64,000 nucleotides of DNA from Caldicellulosiruptor changbaiensis (GTDB taxonomy: Bacteria; Bacillota; Thermoanaerobacteria; Caldicellulosiruptorales; Caldicellulosiruptoraceae), in the NCBI RefSeq assembly GCF_003999255.1, contig NZ_CP034791.1:1528501-1592500 (forward strand), in the 5' to 3' direction. The position numbers and the translations under genes were made by a program. How positions within the stretch are numbered: position 1 is the first letter of the stretch; each line of letters starts with the position of its first letter. The notes under the pieces are model-generated. The model saw only the letters and a list, made by a program, of their open reading frames with translations, was not told the origin of the DNA and made no database searches. Shown piece after piece: positions 40,913 through 48,906 of this stretch.

Positions 40913-41734
40913 CTATCCAAAAAGCCTTTTAAACTGCAAAGGGGTAATGCCCTCTAATTTTTTGAACATGTAGCAAAAATAGCTTGGATTTTTAAAACCA
41001 ACTTCATAGCAAACCTCTTTTATTTGAATTGAGCTTTGCCTCATCAAAAGTTCTTTTGCCTTTTGAATTCTAACCCTTATTAAGTACTCATAAGGAGTTG
41101 TTTGAAACGTCCTTTTAAACACTGTACACAAATGTTGTGGCGAAAGATTTACTATGCTTGATATCTCATCAAGGGAAATAGTTTTTTTATAGTTTTCTTC
41201 AATGTACTGAAGTACTGGTAAAAGCTTTAAATAATTATTTTCAAAGTTTTTTTCAATCTTATTTTGAAGGTTTAAAAACATATGAAGAATAAAGCTGTAG
41301 ATAAGCTGAGAGCATTCAATTGACACAATGTAATTATAGACACTTGCTTTGTTCGATATTGCTTCTAACATTCCTTCCAAGTACTTTTTGTTTGTGAGCT
41401 TGAATATTTCAAAAGGTCTTATTCCCATTGTTTTGAGAATTGTTTCTGATGCAGGTCCATTAAAAGTAAGCCAAATGGTCGACCACTTAGATGTTGCTGC
41501 AAAATACTCATGGGCAATGCCTGGATACAAGAAAAAGGCTGTATTCTCATCAACTAAGTACTTTTGCCCATCAACAATCAAATATCCATTTCCTTCTAAT
41601 GTATGCAAATAATGATAATCAGGATGCCCATTTTTTCTTATAACATGTTCTTGGTATTCATTAGAACCAACGCTTTTGAGATAGATTGGAAGCCCTTTTT
41701 CAAGTGATGTATTGACAATAAAACAGGTTTTCAT
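40913..41734 (-). CDS. AraC-family transcriptional regulator
   Basis: A 273-residue protein with an N-terminal cupin sensor domain (HYLHTLEGNGYLIVDGQKYLVDENTAFFLYPGIAHEY) and two C-terminal HTH motifs (ISLDEISSIVNLSPQHLCTVFKRTFQTTP and IKEVCYEVGFKNPSYFCYMFKKLEGITPLQF). Relatives control sugar-utilisation genes, but no sugar operon is adjacent. It stands alone beside the IS element. Confidence 0.9.
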   Translation of the reverse strand: MKTCFIVNTSLEKGLPIYLKSVGSNEYQEHVIRKNGHPDYHYLHTLEGNGYLIVDGQKYLVDENTAFFLYPGIAHEYFAATSKWSTIWLTFNGPASETILKTMGIRPFEIFKLTNKKYLEGMLEAISNKASVYNYIVSIECSQLIYSFILHMFLNLQNKIEKNFENNYLKLLPVLQYIEENYKKTISLDEISSIVNLSPQHLCTVFKRTFQTTPYEYLIRVRIQKAKELLMRQSSIQIKEVCYEVGFKNPSYFCYMFKKLEGITPLQFKRLFG

Positions 41735-41786
41735 AGCAAAAGTCTATCACCTTTCTTGTCAAATAAAATCTCTATATCATATTATA

Positions 41787-42218
41787 TCAGCCAAGAGCAA
41801 CAAAAATAGACCCGATAGCGATAAGCAAAACTCCTAAGCCTGTATAAAACGAAATCTTCTCACCAAGAAAAATTGCAGCAAGCACTATTGCAAACACAAC
41901 AGAAAGCCTGTCAATTGGTGCAACCTGCTGAACCTTTCCATTCTTGAGAGCCAAAAAGTAAAATAGCCATGACAGTGCCCCCGCAACACCACTTAAAACG
42001 ATAAACAAAATAGCCTTTTTGCTCGCCAATATTTCTCCTATTTTGTTTAGCCTACCTTGAAATATGATTACTAAAACCAGAAATAAGGCCATAATGACCG
42101 CTCTTATTGCTGTTGCCACGTTTGTGTCAAGATTTTTAAGACCAATCTTGCCAAAGATTGCAACAAGAGAGGCAAACAGAGCTGATAAAAGTCCAAATAT
42201 GAGCCACAAATAGTTCAT
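41787..42218 (-). CDS. Single-domain EamA-family membrane protein
   Basis: A 143-residue protein with about five transmembrane helices and the EamA signature (PIDRLSVVFAIVLAAIFLGEKISFYTGLGVLLIAIGSIFVALG). Full drug/metabolite transporters have two such domains. Single-domain members that dimerise are common, so I do not call it truncated. The substrate is unknown. Confidence 0.85.
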   Translation of the reverse strand: MNYLWLIFGLLSALFASLVAIFGKIGLKNLDTNVATAIRAVIMALFLVLVIIFQGRLNKIGEILASKKAILFIVLSGVAGALSWLFYFLALKNGKVQQVAPIDRLSVVFAIVLAAIFLGEKISFYTGLGVLLIAIGSIFVALG

Positions 42219-42316
42219 AATCTTTTCCCTCCAATATCAAAGATGTATAACTAATTACATTTTAGACAATAATCAAAATGATATCAATTACAACTTAAAG
42301 AAAGGGTTGATAAAAA

Positions 42317-42517
42317 TTGAAACAGACAGTTGATGTTTTATCTCAAATAGCTCAACTGAAAGAGGTTGATTACAAAAATACCTTGATGATAACATCATTG
42401 ATAGAGGTTCTTGTCGACAAGGGTATTATCGTCAGGAAAGAGGTGTTTGAAAAGTCAATATTCTTAGATAGGCTTGTTGAAAGTGAAGCCAAGAGAAGAA
42501 ATGAAAAGGGCACTTAA
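42317..42517 (+). CDS. Small conserved-looking protein of unknown function
   Basis: A 66-residue helical protein starting at TTG 42317, with AAAGAAAGGG upstream and a terminator overlapping its stop. MTITSLIEVLVDKGIIVRKEVFEKS-like sequence in the middle resembles the short HTH-free helical proteins often found as orphans in Firmicutes. I do not recognise it. Confidence 0.6.
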   Translation: MKQTVDVLSQIAQLKEVDYKNTLMITSLIEVLVDKGIIVRKEVFEKSIFLDRLVESEAKRRNEKGT

Positions 42518-42537
42518 AAATGTGCTCTTTTTTTATT
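42505..42537 (+). terminator. Terminator
   Basis: AAAGGGCAC (42505-42513) pairs with GTGCTCTTT (42522-42530), with one G-T pair, followed by T-rich sequence. Confidence 0.85.
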
Positions 42538-42635
42538 TCAAGTTTTAATTTTTTATTATACATTGATGACAAAACACAATATTTTTGTGGTATTATTAAA
42601 ATATATCGCACACTTTAGAAAGGGGAAATGGAGCA

Positions 42636-44453
42636 TTGAAAGGTACAGTAGTTCTAACATGGCTTGAAACAATTGGAAATATATGGGGAGACGATGTAAA
42701 AAGATATGCTGAGAAGGGAATAGGTTTAGATGATTCAACCATAATTTCTCCGACAGATGACATTGATGATAGTTTAGTTCACAAGATGATCGAAAATGCA
42801 TGTGAAAAGGCAAACATTTTGCCTCAGCAGATGTGGAGAGAGATTGGAAAAAACAATATAAAAACGTTTAGCAAATGGTTCCCGTCATATTTCCAGAGGC
42901 TCTCTTTAAAAGGCTTTTTAGAGTATATGGACGATGTACACTCTCAGCTCACTCGCATGATAAAAGGAGCAAATCCCCCACGCATTTTGTTTGAAGAAAT
43001 CTCACCAAATGAAGCATACATAACATATGTCTCAAAGCGTGGTTTTTATGACTACTTTTTGGGACTTTTAGAAGGAAGTGCTGAGTTTTTTAATGAAAAA
43101 TTGGATTTTGAAGAAATTGATCGTTTTAAGGACGAAGAAGGTTTTTATCATTTAAAAATAAGAATCAGATTTGAAAAGACAAACCGAAAGGTTAAAAAAG
43201 CACTATTTAATATAATTGCAGGGTTAGGATTTATAAGGTCATTAGAGTTTAAGATTTCCATCTTTTCTACAATAGCTGTAATTATCTTAAGTTTTCTCCT
43301 TGATCCCAACAAAGAAGAATACGCAAATCATCTTCTTATGGCTGGACTTACCTTCATTACAACATTCATTGCCGCATTCTTCATCCTACGACCTCTAAAG
43401 CCTATAAAAGATGAGCTCAACTCTCTTAAAAACCTTGATTTTAGTGGCTCACTTTTCATAAAGACAAATGACAAGCTTGAAGACTTTTCAAAGATTGTCG
43501 CAATAACAAAGTCTTCTATCAAAAAGGATTTGCTTTTGCTAAAAGGTGGAAGTGATGAGATTTATAACTTTTCAAAAAACATCAAAGAGATTGCTGATAA
43601 GATGAAAAATCTTTCAGACTCTGTTTCTGGAATTGTAAATGACGTGGCCCAAGGTGCTGTTCATCAGGCAGAGGAAATTGAAAAGGCTGTTACCATTTTA
43701 AATGAAAATATAGAAAATTTAAAGTCAATTGTATCTCAACAAACTCAAACAAAAGATGTCCTTGCTGATGTAAACCAGACGCTTAACAACTCAGGCAAAG
43801 ATATTTTAAGTGCTGCAAAAGATATCAATCTTCTTTCTACAGAGTTTTCTGAGATAGTTCAAAAAGGTTCAAAGCTATCTGAAGAAGCTAATGAGGTTAT
43901 GAAGATTACATCAACTGTTGCTGAGATTTCAAATCAGATAAATATGCTTGCGCTAAATGCATCAATTGAGGCAGCAAGGGCAGGAAATGTTGGTGTTGGG
44001 TTTGCGGTTGTGGCAGACGAAATCAGAAAACTTGCAGACAGTACAATGTCTTTTGCTAAGACAATCAATAAGAGTTTAAAGACATTTGTAGAAGAGGTTG
44101 AAACGCTTTCTACTACTTTAACACAGCAGTTTGAAAAGCTTGTTAAAAGCGAATCCACTTTGAATGAGGTTGTGAATAAGAACAGCCAAAATATCGAAAG
44201 AATATCTAACGTGGTTGAGACTTTAATTTCTCAGATAGAAACCTTGTCTTCTGAGGCAGAAAGGATTTCTTCTGTCTTTGAAACAATTACCTCACTTTCT
44301 GCAATCTCACAAGAAAACTCGGCATCAGCTCAGGAGATGGCAGCTTCAATCTCTATGTACGCAGAGAGCATCAAAGACCTTTTGACAAAAGTAGCCGACC
44401 TTGAGAATCTTTCAAATGTATTTAAAGAAGAGCTTTCAAAATACCGATTATAA
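42636..44453 (+). CDS. H-NOX methyl-accepting chemotaxis protein (O2/NO sensor)
   Basis: An N-terminal heme domain (1-185) is fused to a chemoreceptor. The proximal heme His is His102 ([10 protein letters not shown]), and the porphyrin-binding YxSxR motif is YVSKR (131-135). Trp9, Asn74 and Tyr140, the distal-pocket residues that in the Thermoanaerobacter H-NOX make it bind O2, are all present. Two transmembrane helices (about 205-250) follow, then a weak HAMP-like region and an MCP signalling domain with [41 protein letters not shown]. The start is TTG 42636 with AAAGGGG upstream. It probably directs movement away from oxygen. No other chemotaxis gene is adjacent. Confidence 0.95.
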   Translation: MKGTVVLTWLETIGNIWGDDVKRYAEKGIGLDDSTIISPTDDIDDSLVHKMIENACEKANILPQQMWREIGKNNIKTFSKWFPSYFQRLSLKGFLEYMDDVHSQLTRMIKGANPPRILFEEISPNEAYITYVSKRGFYDYFLGLLEGSAEFFNEKLDFEEIDRFKDEEGFYHLKIRIRFEKTNRKVKKALFNIIAGLGFIRSLEFKISIFSTIAVIILSFLLDPNKEEYANHLLMAGLTFITTFIAAFFILRPLKPIKDELNSLKNLDFSGSLFIKTNDKLEDFSKIVAITKSSIKKDLLLLKGGSDEIYNFSKNIKEIADKMKNLSDSVSGIVNDVAQGAVHQAEEIEKAVTILNENIENLKSIVSQQTQTKDVLADVNQTLNNSGKDILSAAKDINLLSTEFSEIVQKGSKLSEEANEVMKITSTVAEISNQINMLALNASIEAARAGNVGVGFAVVADEIRKLADSTMSFAKTINKSLKTFVEEVETLSTTLTQQFEKLVKSESTLNEVVNKNSQNIERISNVVETLISQIETLSSEAERISSVFETITSLSAISQENSASAQEMAASISMYAESIKDLLTKVADLENLSNVFKEELSKYRL

Positions 44454-44476
44454 ATTTAAAGGGAGGGATTTTAAAA

Positions 44477-44734
44477 ATGTGCCAAACTTACATTGTCGCA
44501 ATTTTGGTTGACAACAGACTTCATGATGCTCCAAAACTGCAAGAAATTTTGACAAAACATGGGTGTTTAATAAAAACAAGACTTGGTATACATGAAGCTG
44601 GCAGCGACAGCTGTTCAAATCAAGGACTTATCATCCTTCACATGCAGGCAAAAGAAGAGGAGATAAAAGCTTTTGAAAGTGACATTAAAACTTTAGAACA
44701 TGTAAAACTTCAGATGATGAAATTAGAATGTTAA
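44477..44734 (+). CDS. TM1266-type hydrogenase-system regulator-like protein
   Basis: An 85-residue ACT/ferredoxin-like fold. VAILVDNRLHDAPKLQEILTKHGCLIKTRLGIH...GLIILHMQAKEEEIKAFESDIKTLEHVKLQMMKL follows the layout of the TM1266 'iron-only hydrogenase system regulator' family: V.R..v..iL..yg..I..R.G and a closing strand after a helix. The function of that family is itself inferred from context. It follows the H-NOX receptor by 23 bases in the same direction, so both may be one transcript. Confidence 0.65.
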   Translation: MCQTYIVAILVDNRLHDAPKLQEILTKHGCLIKTRLGIHEAGSDSCSNQGLIILHMQAKEEEIKAFESDIKTLEHVKLQMMKLEC

Positions 44735-44765
44735 AAGAAATTTTGGATATAGGTGAAAGAGAAAG

Positions 44766-45431
44766 ATGAATATTCCAAACGTAAATGAGATAATAACCCA
44801 AAAGTTTGAAGAGATTGCTGCGAGGATTGCAAACAATAATAATCTTCCACAAAGTTTTAAAACCATTTTCCAAAATAGTTTTACAGCTTCTATAAATAAA
44901 GATGTAGCAATTACCACCTACCAGCAGCTATCAAACGTTGAAAGTACAAAGGCCTTGCAAAACCAAAGCTTTGCAAATAAAATCTATGAACTTGAAAAGT
45001 CAAGTTATACACCTTATAATCTATCTACAAATCTTAGCAAAAGTGAAATCATAAACATTGCAACAAAAAAGGCAAAAGAGTATGGACTTCCGCCGAGCTT
45101 GGTTTTGAGCGTAATTGAAGCAGAGTCTGGTTTTAGACAAGATGCAATATCAAAAGCTGGGGCAATTGGACTTATGCAGCTCATGCCAGAAACTGCAAAA
45201 GCGCTTGGTGTCAACCCCTATGACCCAATTGAAAATTTAGATGGTGGAATAAGATATCTAAAAGAAAAGCTTGAGCAGTTTGGAGGCAATATTGAGCTTG
45301 CACTTGCAGCATATAATGCAGGACCTGCAAATGTCATAAAGTACGGCGGCATCCCACCTTTTGATGAAACAGTAGAGTATGTTCAAAAAGTGCTTTTGCT
45401 ATCCCAAAAATACAGAAGCTTCGATGTATAA
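44766..45431 (+). CDS. Lytic transglycosylase (SLT domain)
   Basis: The C-terminal SLT domain (about 95-215) has the catalytic Glu in VIEAESGFRQDAIS, GAIGLMQLMPETAKALG and the ALAAYNAGPANV block. It cleaves peptidoglycan glycan strands. The N-terminal 95 residues are a polar helical region. I see no classical signal peptide, so export may use a different route. It lies 31 bases after the hydrogenase-regulator-like gene and is followed by a hairpin and a small membrane peptide. Confidence 0.9.
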   Translation: MNIPNVNEIITQKFEEIAARIANNNNLPQSFKTIFQNSFTASINKDVAITTYQQLSNVESTKALQNQSFANKIYELEKSSYTPYNLSTNLSKSEIINIATKKAKEYGLPPSLVLSVIEAESGFRQDAISKAGAIGLMQLMPETAKALGVNPYDPIENLDGGIRYLKEKLEQFGGNIELALAAYNAGPANVIKYGGIPPFDETVEYVQKVLLLSQKYRSFDV

Positions 45432-45432
45432 A

Positions 45433-45471
45433 ACCCCTCTTGTTTTGAGCATATTAAATTGTAAGAGGGGT
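45433..45471 (+). promoter_or_regulatory. Hairpin that covers a ribosome-binding site
   Basis: ACCCCTCTT (45433-45441) pairs with AAGAGGGGT (45463-45471). The right arm is the ribosome-binding site of the next small gene (ATG 45475). No T-run follows, so it is not an intrinsic terminator; it could hide the ribosome-binding site at low temperature. Confidence 0.5.
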
Positions 45472-45474
45472 GTG

Positions 45475-45639
45475 ATGAGTAATATGAGAACAAGAAAGCT
45501 TTATAATAGGCATAAAGAAATGTATAACATGCTAAAGCGCAAGAAAAATATGCTAAAAATACTTGGAATGTATCTAACTGGACTTTGTAAAGGCATGATG
45601 TTAGGAATACTCATTGGAAAGAAGTTAAAAAGGGACTGA
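45475..45639 (+). CDS. 54-residue basic membrane peptide
   Basis: Starts at ATG 45475 behind AAGAGGGG. The product is strongly basic (RTRKLYNRHKEMYNMLKRKKN), followed by one hydrophobic segment (MLKILGMYLTGLCKGMMLGILIG) and KKLKRD. The open frame extends upstream into the transglycosylase, but the ATG is the only start with a ribosome-binding site. I do not recognise the family. A terminator follows at 45659. Confidence 0.6.
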   Translation: MSNMRTRKLYNRHKEMYNMLKRKKNMLKILGMYLTGLCKGMMLGILIGKKLKRD

Positions 45640-45658
45640 AAAAAGTGGGAAATTAGGT

Positions 45659-45702
45659 AGGCTGTTTTGCTTTGGTTGTTTGAGCAAAGCAGCCTTTTTA
45701 TT
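45659..45702 (+). terminator. Terminator
   Basis: AGGCTG (45659-45664) pairs with CAGCCT, extended by TTTGCT/AGCAAA, and is followed by five T residues. Confidence 0.85.
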
Positions 45703-45815
45703 TTAGCAAGAATTTATTTTTACATAGATTGATTTTCCTTTTGATTTGTTCTATACTCTTTACTTGTAAATAAATTCTTCTACACAAAAGTTTTTATAGG
45801 AGGCAAAAAACTAAG

Positions 45816-46904
45816 ATGCGACTTGGAATTGTTGGACTTCCGAATGTGGGCAAAAGCACCCTTTTTAATGCAATTACAAAAGCTGGTGCAGAGGCGGCAA
45901 ACTATCCATTCTGTACAATTGAGCCAAATGTTGGAGTTGTGGCTGTACCTGATGAGAGACTTGAAGTTTTGGCAAAGATATATAATCCTGAAAAGGTAAC
46001 ACCTGCATTTATTGAGTTTGTTGACATTGCAGGGCTTGTAAAAGGCGCAAGCAAGGGCGAAGGTCTTGGCAACAAGTTTTTGTCTCATATAAGAGAGGTT
46101 GATGCAATAGTCCATGTGGTAAGATGTTTTGATGACTCTGAGATAGTACATGTTGAAGGAAGTGTTGATCCAAAAAGAGATATCGAGACAATTAATTTAG
46201 AGCTAATCTTTGCCGACTTGGAGGTCTTAGAAAGACGCCTTGAAAAAACTCGGAAACTTGCAAAAAACAGCAAAGAAGCAGCCCATGAGCTTGAAATCTT
46301 AGAGAAGATATATTCTACTTTGGAAAGCGGCAAAATGGCACGTACTTTGAAGTTCGATGATGAGGAAGATTTAAAGTTTGTAAACTCTTTGAATCTCCTC
46401 ACATTTAAACCAACAATATATGCAGCAAATATATCTGAAAAAGACATTGGAAAAGAAAATGAATATGTAAAAGTTGTAAAAGAAATTGCCGCACAAGAAG
46501 GCTCAGAGGTAATTGTCATCTGTGCAAAGTTAGAAGAAGAGATTGCAGCTCTACCAGATGAAGAAAAGAAAGAATTCTTAAAAGAGCTGGGAATTGAAAA
46601 ATCAGGACTTGACAATTTAATCCAGGCAGGGTATAGACTTTTAGGGCTCATTTCTTTCCTAACAGCTGGTGAAAAGGAAGTAAGAGCTTGGACAATCAAA
46701 AAAGGCACAAAAGCACCACAGGCAGCAGGAAAGATTCATAGCGATTTTGAAAAAGGATTTATAAGAGCTGAGGTTGTTCCATTTGATGTCTTGGTTGAGT
46801 GCGGTGGATTTGCTCAGGCAAAGGAAAAAGGACTTGTGCGCTCAGAAGGCAAAGACTATGTTATGCAAGATGGTGATGTTGTAATCTTCAGATTCAATGT
46901 GTAA
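45816..46904 (+). CDS. ychF: Redox-regulated ATPase YchF (Obg family)
   Basis: An Obg-family P-loop protein that prefers ATP. G1 is GLPNVGKSTLFNAI, G3 is DIAGLVKGASKGEGLGNKFL, and the usual NKxD motif is replaced (YAANISEKD), the change that gives ATP preference. A helical domain (about 130-190) and a C-terminal TGS domain (KEVRAWTIKKGTKAPQAAGKIHSDFEKGFIRAEV) follow. AGGAGG lies 12 bases before ATG 45816. It is monocistronic. Confidence 0.95.
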   Translation: MRLGIVGLPNVGKSTLFNAITKAGAEAANYPFCTIEPNVGVVAVPDERLEVLAKIYNPEKVTPAFIEFVDIAGLVKGASKGEGLGNKFLSHIREVDAIVHVVRCFDDSEIVHVEGSVDPKRDIETINLELIFADLEVLERRLEKTRKLAKNSKEAAHELEILEKIYSTLESGKMARTLKFDDEEDLKFVNSLNLLTFKPTIYAANISEKDIGKENEYVKVVKEIAAQEGSEVIVICAKLEEEIAALPDEEKKEFLKELGIEKSGLDNLIQAGYRLLGLISFLTAGEKEVRAWTIKKGTKAPQAAGKIHSDFEKGFIRAEVVPFDVLVECGGFAQAKEKGLVRSEGKDYVMQDGDVVIFRFNV

Positions 46905-46922
46905 AAGAAAAAAGGCATACTT

Positions 46923-46972
46923 AAAGGGGCTGGTGATGTTTACCCAAGTTGTCGGCAAGCACCAGCCCCTTT
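46923..46972. terminator. Convergent hairpin between ychF and larC
   Basis: A perfect 13-bp stem, AAAGGGGCTGGTG (46923-46935) with its complement (46960-46972), and a 24-base loop. Flanks are only moderately T-rich. The GC-rich stem and its place between convergent genes suggest termination for both. Confidence 0.7.
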
Positions 46973-46979
46973 AGAAATT

Positions 46980-47356
46980 TTATTCTGTCAATTTCTTTAT
47001 GTCCTCAAACTCTAATTTTAGCCTTTTTATATCTTTATATGAGCTAATCTTTAGCCTAAGCGGCGTATCTTTTATATTTTCTTGTCTCCTTTCCATCTCG
47101 ATACGCCTAAGCTCAACATATCGAATGCCTATTGTAGATGTCCATCTGAATATTGCATCCACTACATCTTCAAGGCTTTCACCTTTCACAATCACACCAA
47201 GCTTATACGCAGGTCTTCCTTTTTTCATATAAATGGGAGTAAAATAGACATCTAATGCACCAGCTTGCATTATCTTATCAAGAGCAAGCGACAGCTCCTC
47301 ACCTGTCATGTCATCAATGTTAGCAAATATTTCAAAGTATTCGCTATCTAAGTTTA
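46980..47356 (-). CDS. larC2: LarC C-terminal part (LarC2), reached by -1 frameshift
   Basis: The C-terminal domain of the nickel-inserting LarC. The first ATG is at 47309, but the frame is open further upstream and joins larC1 at the A-run: LNLDSEYFEIFANIDDMTGEELSLALDKIMQAGALDVYFTPIYMKKGRPAY. The NIDDMTGE block belongs to the family and lies in part before the ATG. Independent initiation at 47309 would therefore lose conserved residues. No good ribosome-binding site precedes that ATG. Last gene of the larE-larB-larC operon. Confidence 0.88.
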
Positions 47357-48091
47357 GTTTTTTTTTCCTATGATTGCTCTTACTACATTAGGAATGGGAA
47401 GATCTTTTGTTCCACTGCCATACCCAATTTTCTCTATCTGCATTCTCGGCATGTTCACAAAACCGTTTGAAATTGTTGCTGCAATCCCTATACCAGTCGG
47501 AGTTATCAGCTCAGTATCAATATCTACAGTTGCAATTGGAATACCATTTTGTCTTGCTATTTCCAAAACGGCAGGTGCCGGCACAGGGATTATTCCATGC
47601 ATTGATTTTGTAAACCCTCTTCCATCAGATAGTGGTGAGAACAAAACCTCTTGAGGCTTTAAATACTCAATACAAAGTGAAAATGCAACAATATCCACAA
47701 TTGAATCGTCAGCGCCTACCTCATGAAATGCAATCTCTTCAATGTCCATACCGTGAACAGTTGCTTCGGCCTTTGCAATCTTTTCAAAAATTCTGATTGA
47801 CAAATCTTTTACAGCTTCTGGCAGCTTACTTTCTTGTAAAAGCTTTTTGATATCTTTAAAGGTTCTATGATGATGGTGAGCATAATCATCGTGATGATGC
47901 TGCAAAACATTTACAACAAAATTTTGGGCTTTAATACCGTTCACCATTTTTTCTTTAAGGTCTATTTCAACATCAAGCCCAAGCAAAGCTATATTTGACT
48001 TTATATACTCAAAATCAACTCCCGCATCAATCAAAGAGCTAACCAGCATATCACCCGCTATTCCAGCTGGTGCATCAAAATAGATAATCAT
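47354..48091 (-). CDS. larC1: LarC N-terminal part (LarC1), nickel-pincer cofactor synthesis
   Basis: LarC inserts nickel into the pyridinium-dithio cofactor, with CTP as co-substrate. FDAPAGIAGDMLVSSLIDAG opens the protein, a His-rich loop (HHHDDYAHHHH, about 65-75) could hold nickel, and FHEVGADDSIVDIVA, PVPAPAVLEIA and TELITPTGIG are family blocks. The frame ends at TAA 47354-47356 directly after AAA-AAC. In Lactobacillus plantarum larC1 and larC2 are joined by programmed frameshift, and the arrangement here looks the same. Confidence 0.92.
   Translation of the reverse strand: MIIYFDAPAGIAGDMLVSSLIDAGVDFEYIKSNIALLGLDVEIDLKEKMVNGIKAQNFVVNVLQHHHDDYAHHHHRTFKDIKKLLQESKLPEAVKDLSIRIFEKIAKAEATVHGMDIEEIAFHEVGADDSIVDIVAFSLCIEYLKPQEVLFSPLSDGRGFTKSMHGIIPVPAPAVLEIARQNGIPIATVDIDTELITPTGIGIAATISNGFVNMPRMQIEKIGYGSGTKDLPIPNVVRAIIGKKN
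47357..47366 (-). other. Slippery A9C run, candidate -1 ribosomal frameshift site
   Basis: On the minus strand nine A and one C directly precede the larC1 stop. This contains the canonical heptamer A-AAA-AAC in the correct zero frame, with TAA next. Slipping back one base leads straight into the larC2 frame. Confidence 0.8.
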
Positions 48092-48120
48092 AGTTTTCTC
48101 AAATCCCCTCTTTCAAAATT

Positions 48121-48882
48121 TTACAAATTTCCGTTTGCCAAAGAGTTTATCATATGTGCAACAACTGCCGCACCAAACCCGTTGTCAATGTTGACAACCG
48201 CAACACCATTCGCACACGAGTTTAGCATAGTAAGAAGTGCTGACAGTCCTTTAAAGTTAGCGCCATATCCAACAGATGTTGGCACAGCAATCACAGGTTT
48301 TGACACAAGCCCAGCAACAACAGATGCAAGCGCGCCTTCCATTCCAGCAACTGCTACTATAACATTCGCAGACTGAATCTCATCAAGATGAGAAAATAGC
48401 CTGTGAATTCCTGCAACACCAACATCATATACTCTTTTTACATTATTCCCCAAAATCTCTAAAATAATCGCCGCCTCTTCAGCCACTTTAAGGTCGGCAG
48501 TCCCAGCAGATACTACTGCTACATGGCCTTTGGGGTTCTTCTTTACCTCAACCCTTTTTGCACAGACAATCCTTGCAGCTTCATAATAGTCTATATCTCC
48601 TTTTAGGTTTTCTTTTAAATACTCATAAAGTTCTTTGCTTGCACGCGTACCAATGATATTTACCTCGCCTTTTTCAATCATCCTCTCAAAAATCTTCAAA
48701 ACTTGCTGCTCTGTTTTACCTTCACAAAAAACGACTTCAGACATCCCTTGGCGAATCTTTCTGTGATGGTCTATCTTTGCAAAGTCTATATCTTCAAATG
48801 GAAGTCTGGAAAGTATCTTGAGAGCTTCGTCAATAGATAGTTTATCTTCTTTTACATCTTCTAATATCTTTCTTATATCCAT
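48121..48882 (-). CDS. larB: Nickel-pincer cofactor synthesis protein LarB
   Basis: LarB carboxylates and hydrolyses nicotinic acid adenine dinucleotide, the first step of the pincer cofactor. The C-terminal half is the PurE-like domain (VAVVSAGTADLKVAEEAA, YDVGVAGIHRL, VAVAGMEGALASVVAGLVSKPVIAVPTSVGYGA), and the N-terminal half is LarB-specific. 253 residues. It lies between larE (25 bases) and larC (29 bases) in one operon. Confidence 0.95.
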   Translation of the reverse strand: MDIRKILEDVKEDKLSIDEALKILSRLPFEDIDFAKIDHHRKIRQGMSEVVFCEGKTEQQVLKIFERMIEKGEVNIIGTRASKELYEYLKENLKGDIDYYEAARIVCAKRVEVKKNPKGHVAVVSAGTADLKVAEEAAIILEILGNNVKRVYDVGVAGIHRLFSHLDEIQSANVIVAVAGMEGALASVVAGLVSKPVIAVPTSVGYGANFKGLSALLTMLNSCANGVAVVNIDNGFGAAVVAHMINSLANGNL

Positions 48883-48906
48883 AGCCTTCTCTCCATTTTA
48901 ATCTTT

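Noticed and set aside
41787-42218. EamA gene as a truncated transporter
   Set aside because: Single-domain EamA proteins of this length are common and the ends are clean.
45379-45474. Longer form of the 54-residue peptide starting inside the transglycosylase
   Set aside because: There is no ribosome-binding site at the upstream start, and the overlap is in another frame of a conserved domain.
46980-48091. larC as a pseudogene broken by a frameshift
   Set aside because: The break is at a canonical slippery heptamer in the right frame, and both halves are otherwise intact.
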